This document shows positions 44,170-52,444 of a DNA stretch of 64,000 bases, one piece after another (positions within the stretch are counted from its first letter, which is position 1; every line of letters begins with the position of its first letter). The DNA is taken from positions 1 to 64,000 of the forward strand of contig JBGTJE010000071.1 of NCBI GenBank assembly GCA_041745295.1. Reading direction: 5' to 3'. The notes under the pieces were generated by a model. That model had not been told where the DNA came from. It saw only the letters and a list, made by a program, of their open reading frames with translations, and did not search any database. A program made the translations under genes and the position numbers. The stretch comes from JANMEB01 sp041745295 (GTDB lineage: Bacteria > Planctomycetota > Planctomycetia > Pirellulales > Pirellulaceae).

Positions 44170-45012
44170 ATGATCGTCGTCAAGCTCGGTGGTGGTCACG
44201 GAATCAATTACGATGCGTTTTGCGACGATGTCGCCAAAGTTCGGTCTCAAGGAGGAACGCTGGTCGTGGTGCACGGCGGATCGGCGCGACTCAATGAAAT
44301 CGCGACCGCCCTTAATCGCCCTCCGCGGTTTATTACCTCGCCGCAAGGAATCACCTCGCGCTGGACCGATCAAGAGGCCATGGAATGCTTTTTGATGACC
44401 TACTGCGGATTGGTTAACAAGACATTGGTCGAGCTTTTGCAACAGCGGCGCGTAAATGCCGTGGGGCTTTCCGGAATGGACGGTGGCATTTGGACGGGAC
44501 CGCGCAAAGACGTGACTCAAGTGGTTGAAAATGGAGTCCGCCGCGTCCTACGCGGAAACTTGACGGGTCGCGTCGATCGCGTCAACGTGACGCTCCTACG
44601 AACTTTGATCGAGGATGGCTACTTGCCCGTACTGACGCCGCCGGCTTTGTCCGACGATCAGCGGGCGATCAATGTCGATGGCGATCGCGCTGCCGCCCGG
44701 ACCGCGGTGGAAATGCAGGCCGAAAGTTTGTTGATTCTGACCAACCAACCGGGCGTGTTGCGCGACTTGAGCGATCCGCAAAGCACGCTGCCCGAGTTAT
44801 TGCTCGCCGCCGATCTATCGCAGGAATACGACTTTATCCAAGGTCGGATGCGAATCAAGCTCATGGCGGCAAGTGAAGCTCTTCGCGGCGGCGTTCCCCG
44901 CGTCGTTATCGCCGATGGGCGCCAACCCAATTGCATCGAACGCGGCTTGGCCGGGTGCGGGACAACGATTCGACTGCAGAATGCGGATGGTAAGTCGCCG
45001 CAAACGCCATGA
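44170..45012 (+). CDS. lysZ: LysW-amino acid kinase LysZ (ArgB family)
   Basis: Phosphorylates the side-chain carboxyl of the LysW-bound substrate; 280 residues, amino acid kinase fold. ATG at 44170 is chosen because IVVKLGGGHG, the N-terminal ATP-binding motif, begins right after it; the frame is open further upstream only through repeat sequence. LVVVHGGSARLNEIATAL, VGLSGMDGGIW and INVDGDRAAARTAVEM match the ArgB/LysZ family, with the Lys-Leu-Gly-Gly motif intact. Its last bases overlap the start of lysK (ATGA). The upstream terminator and repeats imply a promoter of its own, not identified. Confidence 0.92.
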   Translation: MIVVKLGGGHGINYDAFCDDVAKVRSQGGTLVVVHGGSARLNEIATALNRPPRFITSPQGITSRWTDQEAMECFLMTYCGLVNKTLVELLQQRRVNAVGLSGMDGGIWTGPRKDVTQVVENGVRRVLRGNLTGRVDRVNVTLLRTLIEDGYLPVLTPPALSDDQRAINVDGDRAAARTAVEMQAESLLILTNQPGVLRDLSDPQSTLPELLLAADLSQEYDFIQGRMRIKLMAASEALRGGVPRVVIADGRQPNCIERGLAGCGTTIRLQNADGKSPQTP

Positions 45013-46115
45013 CAAGCGAATTCACTAAACCTAAAAATATCGACGACGCGATCGCCATCGACTTGTTGACCAGTTTGGTTGCAATCGCCAGTCCCTCGGG
45101 ACAAGAATCGCGCGCCAGCCAATACTTGGCGGAATCGATGCAACGACTTGGGTTTGAGCAGGTCGAGGTTGATACGGCGGGCAGCGCAGTGGGGATCAAG
45201 CGATCGCCGGGAATCGAGGAAGATCGTGAAATCACGATCGTGTTGCTGGGTCACATCGACACGGTGAGTGGCTGGATCGAACCGCGAATTCAAGGGGATG
45301 AGTTCTTTGGTCGCGGCAGTGTCGACGCGAAGGGACCTTTGGCGGCCATGACGATCGCGGCAGCTCGGGCTCGGTTGGCTCCCGGAGTGCGCGTCGTTGT
45401 TATTGGCGCGGTCGAAGAGGAATCGGCTTCATCGAAAGGTGCTCGGCACGCGGCGACCTGCTTTCAACCCGACCTCTGTGTGATCGGCGAACCGAGCGGT
45501 TGGGACGCCTACACCATAGGATACAAAGGTCGACTGCTGGTCGATTACACTTTTGAGCAGGACGAAGGGCATTGGGCGGGCCAGCGCGTGGCGGCCGGCG
45601 AGACGGCGATCGCCTGGTGGAACCAGTTGCACGATCTGGTCCGACAGTACAACGTCAGTCGCTCGCGAATGTTTGATCAGTTGCTATTAGCGCTGCGCGA
45701 TTTTCAAACAAGCGGCGACGGATTGCACGATCGCGTCGAATTCCGAGTCGGTCTGCGCATCCCGGCGGACTTTGATCGGGCCGATTTTGAGCGTCAAGTG
45801 CAATCGTTCTCGGGTCGAGCCCAAGTCCGATTCCACGCTCACGAACTCGCTTGGCAATCGCCACGGACTTCGGTTTTGGCAACGGCTTTTGGCTCGGCCA
45901 TTCGGAAACGCGGGCGAGCCTCACGGCAGAAGCTGAAGACCGGAACCTCGGACATGAACGTCGTTGGTCCGATCTGGAAATGTCCGATTGTCGCCTACGG
46001 ACCCGGGGACAGCAGTTTGGATCACGCCCCGAACGAACACATCAGCCTCGCCGAATACCTGAAAGCCATCGATGTATTGCAAGACGTGATTGAGTCGATG
46101 TCGGCACGGAACTAG
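45009..46115 (+). CDS. lysK: LysW-lysine/ornithine hydrolase LysK (M20 family)
   Basis: Metallopeptidase releasing lysine or ornithine from LysW in the last step; 368 residues. M20 features are visible: GHIDTV (metal His82), GSVDAKGPLAAM (metal Asp106), AVEEESASS (catalytic and metal Glu136-137), VIGEPSGWDAYTIGYKG and DHAPNEH (metal His near the C-terminus). It begins in the 4-base overlap with lysZ. The aminotransferase (LysJ) that should act between LysY and LysK is not in this window. Confidence 0.93.
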   Translation: MTSEFTKPKNIDDAIAIDLLTSLVAIASPSGQESRASQYLAESMQRLGFEQVEVDTAGSAVGIKRSPGIEEDREITIVLLGHIDTVSGWIEPRIQGDEFFGRGSVDAKGPLAAMTIAAARARLAPGVRVVVIGAVEEESASSKGARHAATCFQPDLCVIGEPSGWDAYTIGYKGRLLVDYTFEQDEGHWAGQRVAAGETAIAWWNQLHDLVRQYNVSRSRMFDQLLLALRDFQTSGDGLHDRVEFRVGLRIPADFDRADFERQVQSFSGRAQVRFHAHELAWQSPRTSVLATAFGSAIRKRGRASRQKLKTGTSDMNVVGPIWKCPIVAYGPGDSSLDHAPNEHISLAEYLKAIDVLQDVIESMSARN

Positions 46116-46168
46116 GGTGTGTCCCGAAAAGCTGTTGCCGAACTCGCCAACGTATCGGCCCAGTTCTT

Positions 46169-46190
46169 GTAGCGGAACTCGCCAGAGTTT
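46169..46190. repeat. Short dispersed repeat (GTAGC-GAACTCGCCAGAGTTT), second copy
   Basis: 22-bp motif nearly identical to 31211-31232, found in the 250-base gap between lysK and the flagellar block. No other feature is recognised in that gap. Confidence 0.6.
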
Positions 46191-46365
46191 CGGCGCGGTT
46201 GCAATCCGCGCAGACGTTGGCGGAGCCGAATGAGAACGATGCAGTGCCATCGACGATGCTAGCGACGCTCACCGATTGAATTGACATTGAATTCTGAATT
46301 CGTGTACAAGCTCGCGGCATCTTTTTCCAAACTTCCCACGCGGGATTGCTCAGTGGAGTCGCGTG

Positions 46366-46809
46366 ATGAGATTTGACTCGCCATCGAGCGGTAGCACTTT
46401 GTCGGAACTCGTCCTGGCGGCGTGTGATGCGCTGAACGAGGAGTTCAATCGGGGTCGAGTCTGCGCGGAGTTCGATTTTCACGACAATCCGATAATCGAT
46501 TTGAATCCAAGCCAAATCATCTCGGCGGTCAGGTTAATCGTGGAGCAAGCCATCGGCATGACGCCGCCCGAGCGATCGCTCCTGATTACGACGACGACAG
46601 GAACAGAGTGTTGGGAGATCGAAGTGGCCGATGGCGGTGATGGCAAAGCGACCGACGATTTGCAGGCGTCGGGACCGCTCACTGTATTTCGCTTGCACCA
46701 AGCAATTCGACCGTTCGGTGGGCATGTGGAGATTTGCCGCTGTGCCCAAGGAGGTCAAGCAATCACACTCGTCGGTCCACTGACGCGTCGGCGCGGCAAC
46801 GCAGCGTAA
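46366..46809 (+). CDS. Small GHKL (histidine-kinase ATPase)-like protein
   Basis: Protein of 147 residues. ATG at 46366 has GGAG 7 bases upstream. The sequence NPSQIISAVRLIVEQAIGMT...LLITTTTGTECWEIEVADGGDG resembles the N-box and G1 region of HATPase domains of sensor kinases, and GGHVEICRCAQGGQAITLVGPL resembles their C-terminal strands. The canonical Asn of the N-box and the glycine lid are degenerate, so nucleotide binding is doubtful. There is no phospho-acceptor His domain. It ends 33 bases before fliF on the same strand, so it may regulate flagellar assembly. Role unknown. Confidence 0.55.
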   Translation: MRFDSPSSGSTLSELVLAACDALNEEFNRGRVCAEFDFHDNPIIDLNPSQIISAVRLIVEQAIGMTPPERSLLITTTTGTECWEIEVADGGDGKATDDLQASGPLTVFRLHQAIRPFGGHVEICRCAQGGQAITLVGPLTRRRGNAA

Positions 46810-46842
46810 TGGATTCTTTTCTTTGGACAGGTATCGGCACGA

Positions 46843-48324
46843 ATGTCGGGCAACTCGAAATATCCGATGTGGATGGTCTGGATCAGGCCGGGCTCGGCCA
46901 ACGTCACGTTCTTCGCGGGCGGGATGCTCGCCCTCGTGTTGATCGGCGTCGGTGCCTATTGGATGCAGATTCAGTCCGAGCCGCACGTTAGCTTGCTCGC
47001 TGGCGCCAAGCTCTTAGAACATGACTTAGGGCGTATGCAATTGGCGTTTGGTGGCGCAGGCCTCAATGACTTTGAGGTTCGCGACGGCCAAGTCTTCGTT
47101 CCGCAAAGCCAACGCGATCGATTTCTCAAAGCGTTGAACGATCACGACGGGATCCCGGAAACGAGCCGGGAAATGTACGAACCGGAATCGCTTAATCCGT
47201 GGGCCACAAGCCAACAAGTCCAAGAATCCACCCTGCTGCGCAAAAAGAAAATGATTCGCCAGTTGGTCTTGCAGCTTGAATTCGTGGCCGATGCGGTCGT
47301 CGATTACGACGAGTTGGTCGACGCGGGCTGGCCTCCGACGACCCGGCGATCTGCCGCGATCGTCGTGCGTCCCCAGAGCGACCGATTGCTAGAATCGTAC
47401 CAAGTCGACGCGATTCGAAACACGATTTGCGGGGCGGTCGCCGGCCTTACTCCCACTGATATCGTGATCACCGACATCGCCGCGGGTCATGCGTACGTGG
47501 GCCCCAATCCCGAGACCATCGCCAGCTCGCCCGAAGCGCTCGACTGGCTCGAGCGAGCGAAAATCGAACAGCGCATCCGCGATCAAATGACTCAATTCGG
47601 CCAAGGAATCGAAGTCCACGTAACTTTAGAAAACCACGTCGCGGCTGGCGAGCCATCCATTCCCCTCGCGACAACATCCAATCGTTCGATCGGCGCCAAA
47701 GTGCCGCTCGCCAACCAGCCGGCAACCATCAATTCCGCAAAGCACGAAGCGATCTCGAGTGTCGACCCATTGCCGGACGAAATCGCATCTCGGCATCGGC
47801 AGTCAATCCATGTGAGAATTCGAGTTCCCGAACAGTGGGTGCGCGAGTTCGCCCAGCTTCAGGCGTCGGAATCGCAAGGGGAGCAGACATTGGAACAGCA
47901 GTTCCAGTCGCTGCAAGCGCAGATCAGATCGAGCGTGCAACCATTGTTGGCAATCGATGCATTTCGGGAAAAGCAGCCACTAATCGATGTGACCATGATC
48001 CACCTGTCGCAATCCCCCATCGACTCCGCTGCACTTCCATCGGCTTGGCTCACTGGGTCGACGATTTGGCCGGCCGTTGGCTTGGTATTGGGCGCCATGT
48101 TGATTTTTGTTTTTGCGATGGCGTGGAAATTCGCGTTCCGGCGAGAGTCGCGCCACGACGATCGCCTGCCTTTGGGCACGCGACCCGAGCGCAAGTCGTT
48201 GCCGAACCGTCAGGCGGCCGATTCGATTTCGGACGAAACGAAACGCAAGCTGAAACAAATGGTCGACGATGATCCGGACCAAGCGGCCGAGATTATCAAA
48301 CAGTGGATTCGTGATGCGGCTTAG
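46843..48324 (+). CDS. fliF: Flagellar MS-ring protein FliF (divergent)
   Basis: Forms the inner-membrane MS ring, base of the flagellar motor and rod. 493 residues, a little shorter than the usual 550. The N-terminal transmembrane helix (FFAGGMLALVLIGVGAYWM) is followed by ring-building motif domains including LLEHDLGRMQLAFGGAGLNDFEVRDGQVFVPQSQRDRF and KKMIRQLVLQLEFVADAVVDYDE. A second transmembrane helix (IWPAVGLVLGAMLIFVFAMAWKF) precedes a basic tail ending in KLKQMVDDDPDQAAEIIKQWIRDAA, the FliG-binding motif of FliF. The tail argues for a flagellar rather than an injectisome ring. fliO follows after 32 bases. Confidence 0.85.
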   Translation: MSGNSKYPMWMVWIRPGSANVTFFAGGMLALVLIGVGAYWMQIQSEPHVSLLAGAKLLEHDLGRMQLAFGGAGLNDFEVRDGQVFVPQSQRDRFLKALNDHDGIPETSREMYEPESLNPWATSQQVQESTLLRKKKMIRQLVLQLEFVADAVVDYDELVDAGWPPTTRRSAAIVVRPQSDRLLESYQVDAIRNTICGAVAGLTPTDIVITDIAAGHAYVGPNPETIASSPEALDWLERAKIEQRIRDQMTQFGQGIEVHVTLENHVAAGEPSIPLATTSNRSIGAKVPLANQPATINSAKHEAISSVDPLPDEIASRHRQSIHVRIRVPEQWVREFAQLQASESQGEQTLEQQFQSLQAQIRSSVQPLLAIDAFREKQPLIDVTMIHLSQSPIDSAALPSAWLTGSTIWPAVGLVLGAMLIFVFAMAWKFAFRRESRHDDRLPLGTRPERKSLPNRQAADSISDETKRKLKQMVDDDPDQAAEIIKQWIRDAA

Positions 48325-48356
48325 GGCAATCGCTCGCAAGGCAAGGAGGTCAGGCA

Positions 48357-49136
48357 ATGTCGGCAAAAAGGCTCAGTCTAGTCGCGATCGCCATTCTCTT
48401 GATGCATGTTCAACTCGTCGCTAAGCAAACAGAAAGCGGCGCCCTGATCCGGGCAGGGCAATCGTCAAGTGCGCAGGAAAGGCAGGGACTGGCCGTGGCG
48501 AACGGCGACACGAAAACTGCACAGAATCTGGCTGTCGTCGTTGATTTGAGCGGCATTGAATCGTCCGCAAAAACGAGCACCGATTTGGAAAAACCGGTCG
48601 AACGATTTGGATTGGTCGATTCGGATGAATCCGATTTTGGATTAGGTCCTCCGGCCAACGATCCGTTGAATTCCCCAATTGAGGATGCTTCGCCGGCTCC
48701 TGCCAACTGGATCAGTGGTGCCGGCATCGAGCGCTGGACGCGGCATCCCGTAGCGGCGGCCGCAATCAGCTTTGGGCTGGTCCTGCTCGGATATGGCTTG
48801 TTGCGGAAGATGGGGGGCCGATCGTCGACACGGCGGCCCGGACGGTTGCCGCGCCAAGTGATCGAACTGGTCGGCTTTGTGCCTTTGAGTCCCCGACAAC
48901 AGCTTCAACTCGTCCGCCTGGGGAGTAAGCTCGTTTTGGTCGCCGTCTCTGCCAACGGTGCAGAGCCGTTGGCCGAAGTCACCGATCCAGTGGAAGTAGA
49001 TCAAATCCTCGCAGCTTGCAACTCAGGTCAATCGGCATTGGCCAGCGCCATCGGCCGGTGGAGCGGTCGCCAGACGCCTCGCGAGTACAGCAGCGCGGGC
49101 GATCGACGCGGCGCTCGAGCCCTGTTTGAAGCCTAA
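48357..49136 (+). CDS. fliO: Flagellar biosynthesis protein FliO
   Basis: Assembly factor of the FliP ring. 259 residues, larger than the usual 100-130 because of a long unassigned exported N-terminal region (about residues 20-120, acidic and low-complexity). It has an N-terminal signal-like helix (LSLVAIAILLMHVQLVA), one transmembrane segment (PVAAAAISFGLVLLGYGLL) and the FliO core: RQVIELVGFVPLSPRQQLQLVRLGSKLVLVAVSANGAEPLAEVTDPVEVDQI. It lies between fliF and fliP. Confidence 0.85.
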   Translation: MSAKRLSLVAIAILLMHVQLVAKQTESGALIRAGQSSSAQERQGLAVANGDTKTAQNLAVVVDLSGIESSAKTSTDLEKPVERFGLVDSDESDFGLGPPANDPLNSPIEDASPAPANWISGAGIERWTRHPVAAAAISFGLVLLGYGLLRKMGGRSSTRRPGRLPRQVIELVGFVPLSPRQQLQLVRLGSKLVLVAVSANGAEPLAEVTDPVEVDQILAACNSGQSALASAIGRWSGRQTPREYSSAGDRRGARALFEA

Positions 49137-49162
49137 CGACTTGACGTCGGCGATGAGAGTTG

Positions 49163-49200
49163 TTGTAGGGTGGGACTCGAAGGTTCGGCCCGCCCTACAA
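49163..49200. repeat. GTAGGGTGGG inverted repeat between fliO and fliP
   Basis: TTGTAGGGTGGG (49163-49174) pairs with CCCGCCCTACAA (49189-49200) around a 14-base loop, one mismatch. No T-tract follows, so it is a dispersed repeat rather than a clear terminator. Confidence 0.65.
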
Positions 49201-49232
49201 AATTTATTGTCTGTAGTTGGAATCAACGAATT

Positions 49233-50132
49233 ATGTTCCGATTGTGCCAATCAAATCCATGGGCTTTGGCCCTGCTGTTGACCATCCTCGGTCTGAGGCC
49301 GGATGTTGTCCATGCACAATCGATTCCAACGCTGGATGTGGCGACAAGCACGGCGAGCCAGAGCAATGTGAGCCAAACCAACGAATCGCGTCAACATGGT
49401 CTGGCAGAATCACCCTCGACCGAACAATGGAGCGATCTCCATCGAATCGTCAAATTGGAGCGAAGCCAAGTATCATCCGTCGTGAGCAATGCGCTCATGT
49501 TCGGTTTGATTGGATTGCTACCGATCGTCGCTCTGATGGCGACCAGTTACGTGCGGCTGATCATTGTCTTAGGCATTTTGCGCCAAGCTATCGGCGGAAC
49601 GCATACTCCCCCGACGCAAGTGATGACAGCTCTGGCGTTGTTTCTCACAGTTCTTGTCATGATGCCCGTGTGGCAACAAGTCAAACAAGCCGCTGTGGAT
49701 CCTTACTTTGCGGCCGAATCGCCGATTGCCATGGACGAAGCGTTACGGCGCGGGGCCATCCCACTCAAGCGATTCATGAGCCAGCAGATCATCGCCGCGA
49801 ATAACGCCAGCGATGTCTGGCTCTTTTACAAATACTTGCCGGCCGAACAACAACTGCAGGCGCCCAAGACGTTTAACGACGTGCCGATCCAAGTCTTGCT
49901 TCCCGCATTTCTGATCAGCGAATTGAAGATGGCATTTGCGATCGGATTTCAGATTTTCCTGCCGTTCCTCATCGTCGACCTGCTGGTGACGAGTCTGACC
50001 ACGTCGATGGGGATGATCATGTTGCCGCCGTCGACGATCAGCTTGCCGCTCAAACTGGCATTATTCGTGTTGGTCGATGGCTGGCACCTACTCGTAGGAA
50101 TGCTGCTTCAGAGCTTTGCGGCGCTGGGTTGA
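49233..50132 (+). CDS. fliP: Flagellar export apparatus protein FliP
   Basis: Core subunit of the flagellar export gate. ATG at 49233 gives 299 residues with a signal peptide (ALALLLTILGLRPDVVHAQ) and a Ser/Gln-rich linker. The conserved core contains TSYVRLIIVLGILRQAIGGTHTPPTQVMTALALFLTVLVMMPV and LPAFLISELKMAFAIGFQIFLPFLIVDLLVTSLTTSMGMIMLPPSTISLPLKLALFVLVDGWHLL, the FliP signature. A longer frame upstream crosses the palindromic repeat and is rejected. fliQ follows after 45 bases. Confidence 0.95.
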   Translation: MFRLCQSNPWALALLLTILGLRPDVVHAQSIPTLDVATSTASQSNVSQTNESRQHGLAESPSTEQWSDLHRIVKLERSQVSSVVSNALMFGLIGLLPIVALMATSYVRLIIVLGILRQAIGGTHTPPTQVMTALALFLTVLVMMPVWQQVKQAAVDPYFAAESPIAMDEALRRGAIPLKRFMSQQIIAANNASDVWLFYKYLPAEQQLQAPKTFNDVPIQVLLPAFLISELKMAFAIGFQIFLPFLIVDLLVTSLTTSMGMIMLPPSTISLPLKLALFVLVDGWHLLVGMLLQSFAALG

Positions 50133-50177
50133 CCATTACCAACAAGGCAAGTTCTACGTCCGAGCACCGAGGATTTC

Positions 50178-50456
50178 ATGGACTCACAAACCGCGGTGGA
50201 TTTAGGTCGCCAAGCGCTCCTGCAATGCTTGATGATTGCCGGGCCGATCTTGTTGGTCGTGTTGGTCGTTGGACTACTGATGTCCGTGCTGCAAACGGTC
50301 ACGAACGTGCACGATTATTCAGTCGCCTTTATTCCTAAGCTGATCGCGGTCGTCATCGCGTTGGCGTTGGGCTTGCCCTGGATGATGGGGAAGCTCGCCG
50401 ACTACAGCCAAAACGCATTGTCACAAGTACCCACCGTCAGCCGAATCGACCGTTAG
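50178..50456 (+). CDS. fliQ: Flagellar export apparatus protein FliQ
   Basis: Small export-gate subunit of 92 residues, the normal size. Two transmembrane helices are visible (CLMIAGPILLVVLVVGLLMSVLQ and FIPKLIAVVIALALGLPWMMGKL), separated by the conserved TNVHDYSVAFIPK. GAGG lies 5 bases before the ATG. It is 2 bases from fliR. Confidence 0.95.
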   Translation: MDSQTAVDLGRQALLQCLMIAGPILLVVLVVGLLMSVLQTVTNVHDYSVAFIPKLIAVVIALALGLPWMMGKLADYSQNALSQVPTVSRIDR

Positions 50457-50458
50457 CC

Positions 50459-51256
50459 ATGATCGCGTCGACTGTTGTACTGGATTTCGGACTCGTTTTC
50501 GTCCGCGTCGCGGCGATGGCCGCGATCCTACCCAATCCAGCGAAGTTGTTTCCGTTTCGGATGCGCTTTATTTTGGCGCTGGCGATTACGCTACTGATCG
50601 CGCCGCTGGTCCTCGCTTCGACGCATGCTTCTCACGGCCCCAGTTCGTGGATTGAAGCGGCGATCGAACAAGGATTTTGGGGCGCTTTTTTGGGCGGTGC
50701 GATGCGGCTCTGGCTTTCCTCCTGCGTTGCGGCCGGGGCATGGATTAGCCAAGTCGCCGGCTGGGGGACGACCGAAGTTGCCTTGGATGGCCAAGAACTT
50801 GCACCCGCACTGGGCCAGTTCCACGGCTGGTTGGGCGGACTGACATTCTTGGCGATCGATGGTCCGAACATGGTAATCCGGGCCATGTTGGATTCGTTTT
50901 CAACTGTTCCTATCACGGGCATTGCCTGGCAGTCCGCTCCGCTCGCCGACTTTATTGCGACCGCACTGAACCAATCTCTGTGGCTATCCCTGCGGATGGG
51001 AAGTCCGGTTTTGACCAGCATCGTCGCATCGTCGATTGCCGTCGCCGCGATTCAACGGGCGATTCCCCATGTCAATTTAGTCCGCTTTCAAATCGCCGGG
51101 AATTGGTTGGTTTTGCTCGTCGCGCTCTCGCTCACGCTCGGTCTTAATGCCGATCATTGGCGACAAGACGTGGCCGGGTTGCTGAGGGGAGTGCCCAAAG
51201 CATGGAGTTCCTTTAGCCCCATAGAGGCCGATCGTGTATCAGGTGGCACTCCCTGA
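50459..51256 (+). CDS. fliR: Flagellar export apparatus protein FliR
   Basis: Export-gate subunit of 265 residues with about six hydrophobic segments. It begins LDFGLVFVRVAAMAAILPNP, followed by FRMRFILALAITLLIAPLV and the GFWGAFLGGAMRLWLSSCVAAGAWISQVAGWG region. The middle has GLTFLAIDGPNMVIRAMLDSFSTVP. Later helices and a short hydrophilic C-terminus complete the protein. It is next to fliQ (2-base gap), the typical order fliP-fliQ-fliR-flhB. Confidence 0.93.
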   Translation: MIASTVVLDFGLVFVRVAAMAAILPNPAKLFPFRMRFILALAITLLIAPLVLASTHASHGPSSWIEAAIEQGFWGAFLGGAMRLWLSSCVAAGAWISQVAGWGTTEVALDGQELAPALGQFHGWLGGLTFLAIDGPNMVIRAMLDSFSTVPITGIAWQSAPLADFIATALNQSLWLSLRMGSPVLTSIVASSIAVAAIQRAIPHVNLVRFQIAGNWLVLLVALSLTLGLNADHWRQDVAGLLRGVPKAWSSFSPIEADRVSGGTP

Positions 51257-51279
51257 GAATCCTCAAACCAACTTGCGTC

Positions 51280-51371
51280 ATTCCGGGCTGAGTCCCGGAA
51301 TCCAACTCCATGGATGGGGAAGTGCCATATCGTGCAGAACAAAAAATCGATTCCGCCTTCGCGGGAATGAC
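51280..51371. repeat. CATTCCGGG / GCGGGAATGAC palindromic repeat between fliR and flhB
   Basis: ATTCCGGG and CCCGGAAT form a perfect stem (51280-51301). At 51351-51371 there is an exact copy of the 21-bp motif found at 21670-21690. The pair resembles the common GTCATTCCCGCGAAGGCGGGAAT-type repeats. Confidence 0.7.
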
Positions 51372-51406
51372 ATCGGAATGAATCGGAATGGTATGGAGGG
51401 TCAATA

Positions 51407-52444
51407 ATGAGTGCACACGAGCAGCGAGATCATGCGGCAAGTTGGGCGCAGCGCCTCCGCGCTCGAGAGCGCGGCGACTTGCCGATCAGTCGAGAGTTCG
51501 GTTCGACGCTGGGATTGATTGGCGGTTTTGCACTGCTGACGTTGTTCGCCGAAGCGTGTTGGAACGGATTGGCTGTCGTGGCAGCGGACCAATGGCGATG
51601 GACCGGGGCACAAGCGTTTCTACCGTTTGAAATGCTCGGTCACGCCGCCGCTGCGATCGGGCAACCGCTGTGCCTGTTGGCCGGGGCGTTTTTTTCTCTA
51701 GCCTTTGGCGTGGGCTGGATTCAAACCGGTTGTGGCTTTTTCTGGAATCGGCTGCAGTTCGACGTCGGACGACTTGGTCCAGTGCGCAACTTGCGGCAAG
51801 CGAATTCACTCGGCCATTGGGTCAGCTCGCTTTTGGGGTTGTTGCGCTGGTTAACGCTATGGGCCGTGGTGCTTGGTTTCATTTGGTCGGCGCGAGATGC
51901 GATTTTGGCGGTCGGCGCCATGAATCAGAAACAGTGGCTTCCCGCAGCGGCAACGGTCGTGTATTCGATTGCGATCAAGTCGATTGCCGTACTGGCGCTG
52001 CTCGGATTGGCGGACTATGCGGTTCAGTGGTGGTGGTACGAGCGTCGAATTGCAATGTCGCCCGATGCGTTGCGCCGAGAATTACAGGCATCTCAAATCG
52101 ATCCTTACGTTTCCCAACGACGTCACTCGTTAGGTCGAAATTTTGTCCAGAGCGGCATCATCCGCTCGGTCCGGGCCTCGGATGTGCTGTTGACCGACGA
52201 AACCGGCGCGGTCATTGGATTGGCGCTGTCGGATTGTGCCGACGATCTTCCCCAAGTTGTGTTGCGCGCCGGTGCAGCTCATGCCGAGGCGACAAAACAT
52301 ATTGCGGCGCGGTTCGGCATTCCCGTCCAAAACCATTCTGTGGCGTCTTCCCTTTTTGCGCGGTGCCGAGTTGAGAACAGTGTGCCGCAAGACCTGATGG
52401 GAATCGTTCGCGCGCTAGACCTGCGACGTCGTCCATTGCCGTAG
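51407..52444 (+). CDS. flhB: Flagellar export apparatus protein FlhB lacking the NPTH motif
   Basis: Export-gate switch protein; 345 residues. The N-terminal domain has helices including LGLIGGFALLTLFA and LAGAFFSLAFGVGW, and the joint RAQ-type region is followed by DYAVQWWWYERRIAMSPDALRRELQASQIDPYVSQRRHSLGRNFVQ. Aligned with FlhB, the phrase SDVLLTDETGAVIGLAL (about 258-274) sits where the family has V-V-x-T-Asn-Pro-Thr-His-x-A-V-A-L. The four self-cleaving residues are Asp264-Glu-Thr-Gly267 here. The downstream part (AHAEATKHIAARFGIPVQNHSVASSLF) is normal for the family. GGAGGG precedes the ATG. The stop codon lies in a MITE end. Confidence 0.9.
   Translation: MSAHEQRDHAASWAQRLRARERGDLPISREFGSTLGLIGGFALLTLFAEACWNGLAVVAADQWRWTGAQAFLPFEMLGHAAAAIGQPLCLLAGAFFSLAFGVGWIQTGCGFFWNRLQFDVGRLGPVRNLRQANSLGHWVSSLLGLLRWLTLWAVVLGFIWSARDAILAVGAMNQKQWLPAAATVVYSIAIKSIAVLALLGLADYAVQWWWYERRIAMSPDALRRELQASQIDPYVSQRRHSLGRNFVQSGIIRSVRASDVLLTDETGAVIGLALSDCADDLPQVVLRAGAAHAEATKHIAARFGIPVQNHSVASSLFARCRVENSVPQDLMGIVRALDLRRRPLP

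Noticed and set aside
46843..52444. Non-flagellar type III secretion (injectisome) cluster
   Set aside because: fliO and the FliG-binding tail of FliF point to a flagellum; no injectisome-specific genes are present.
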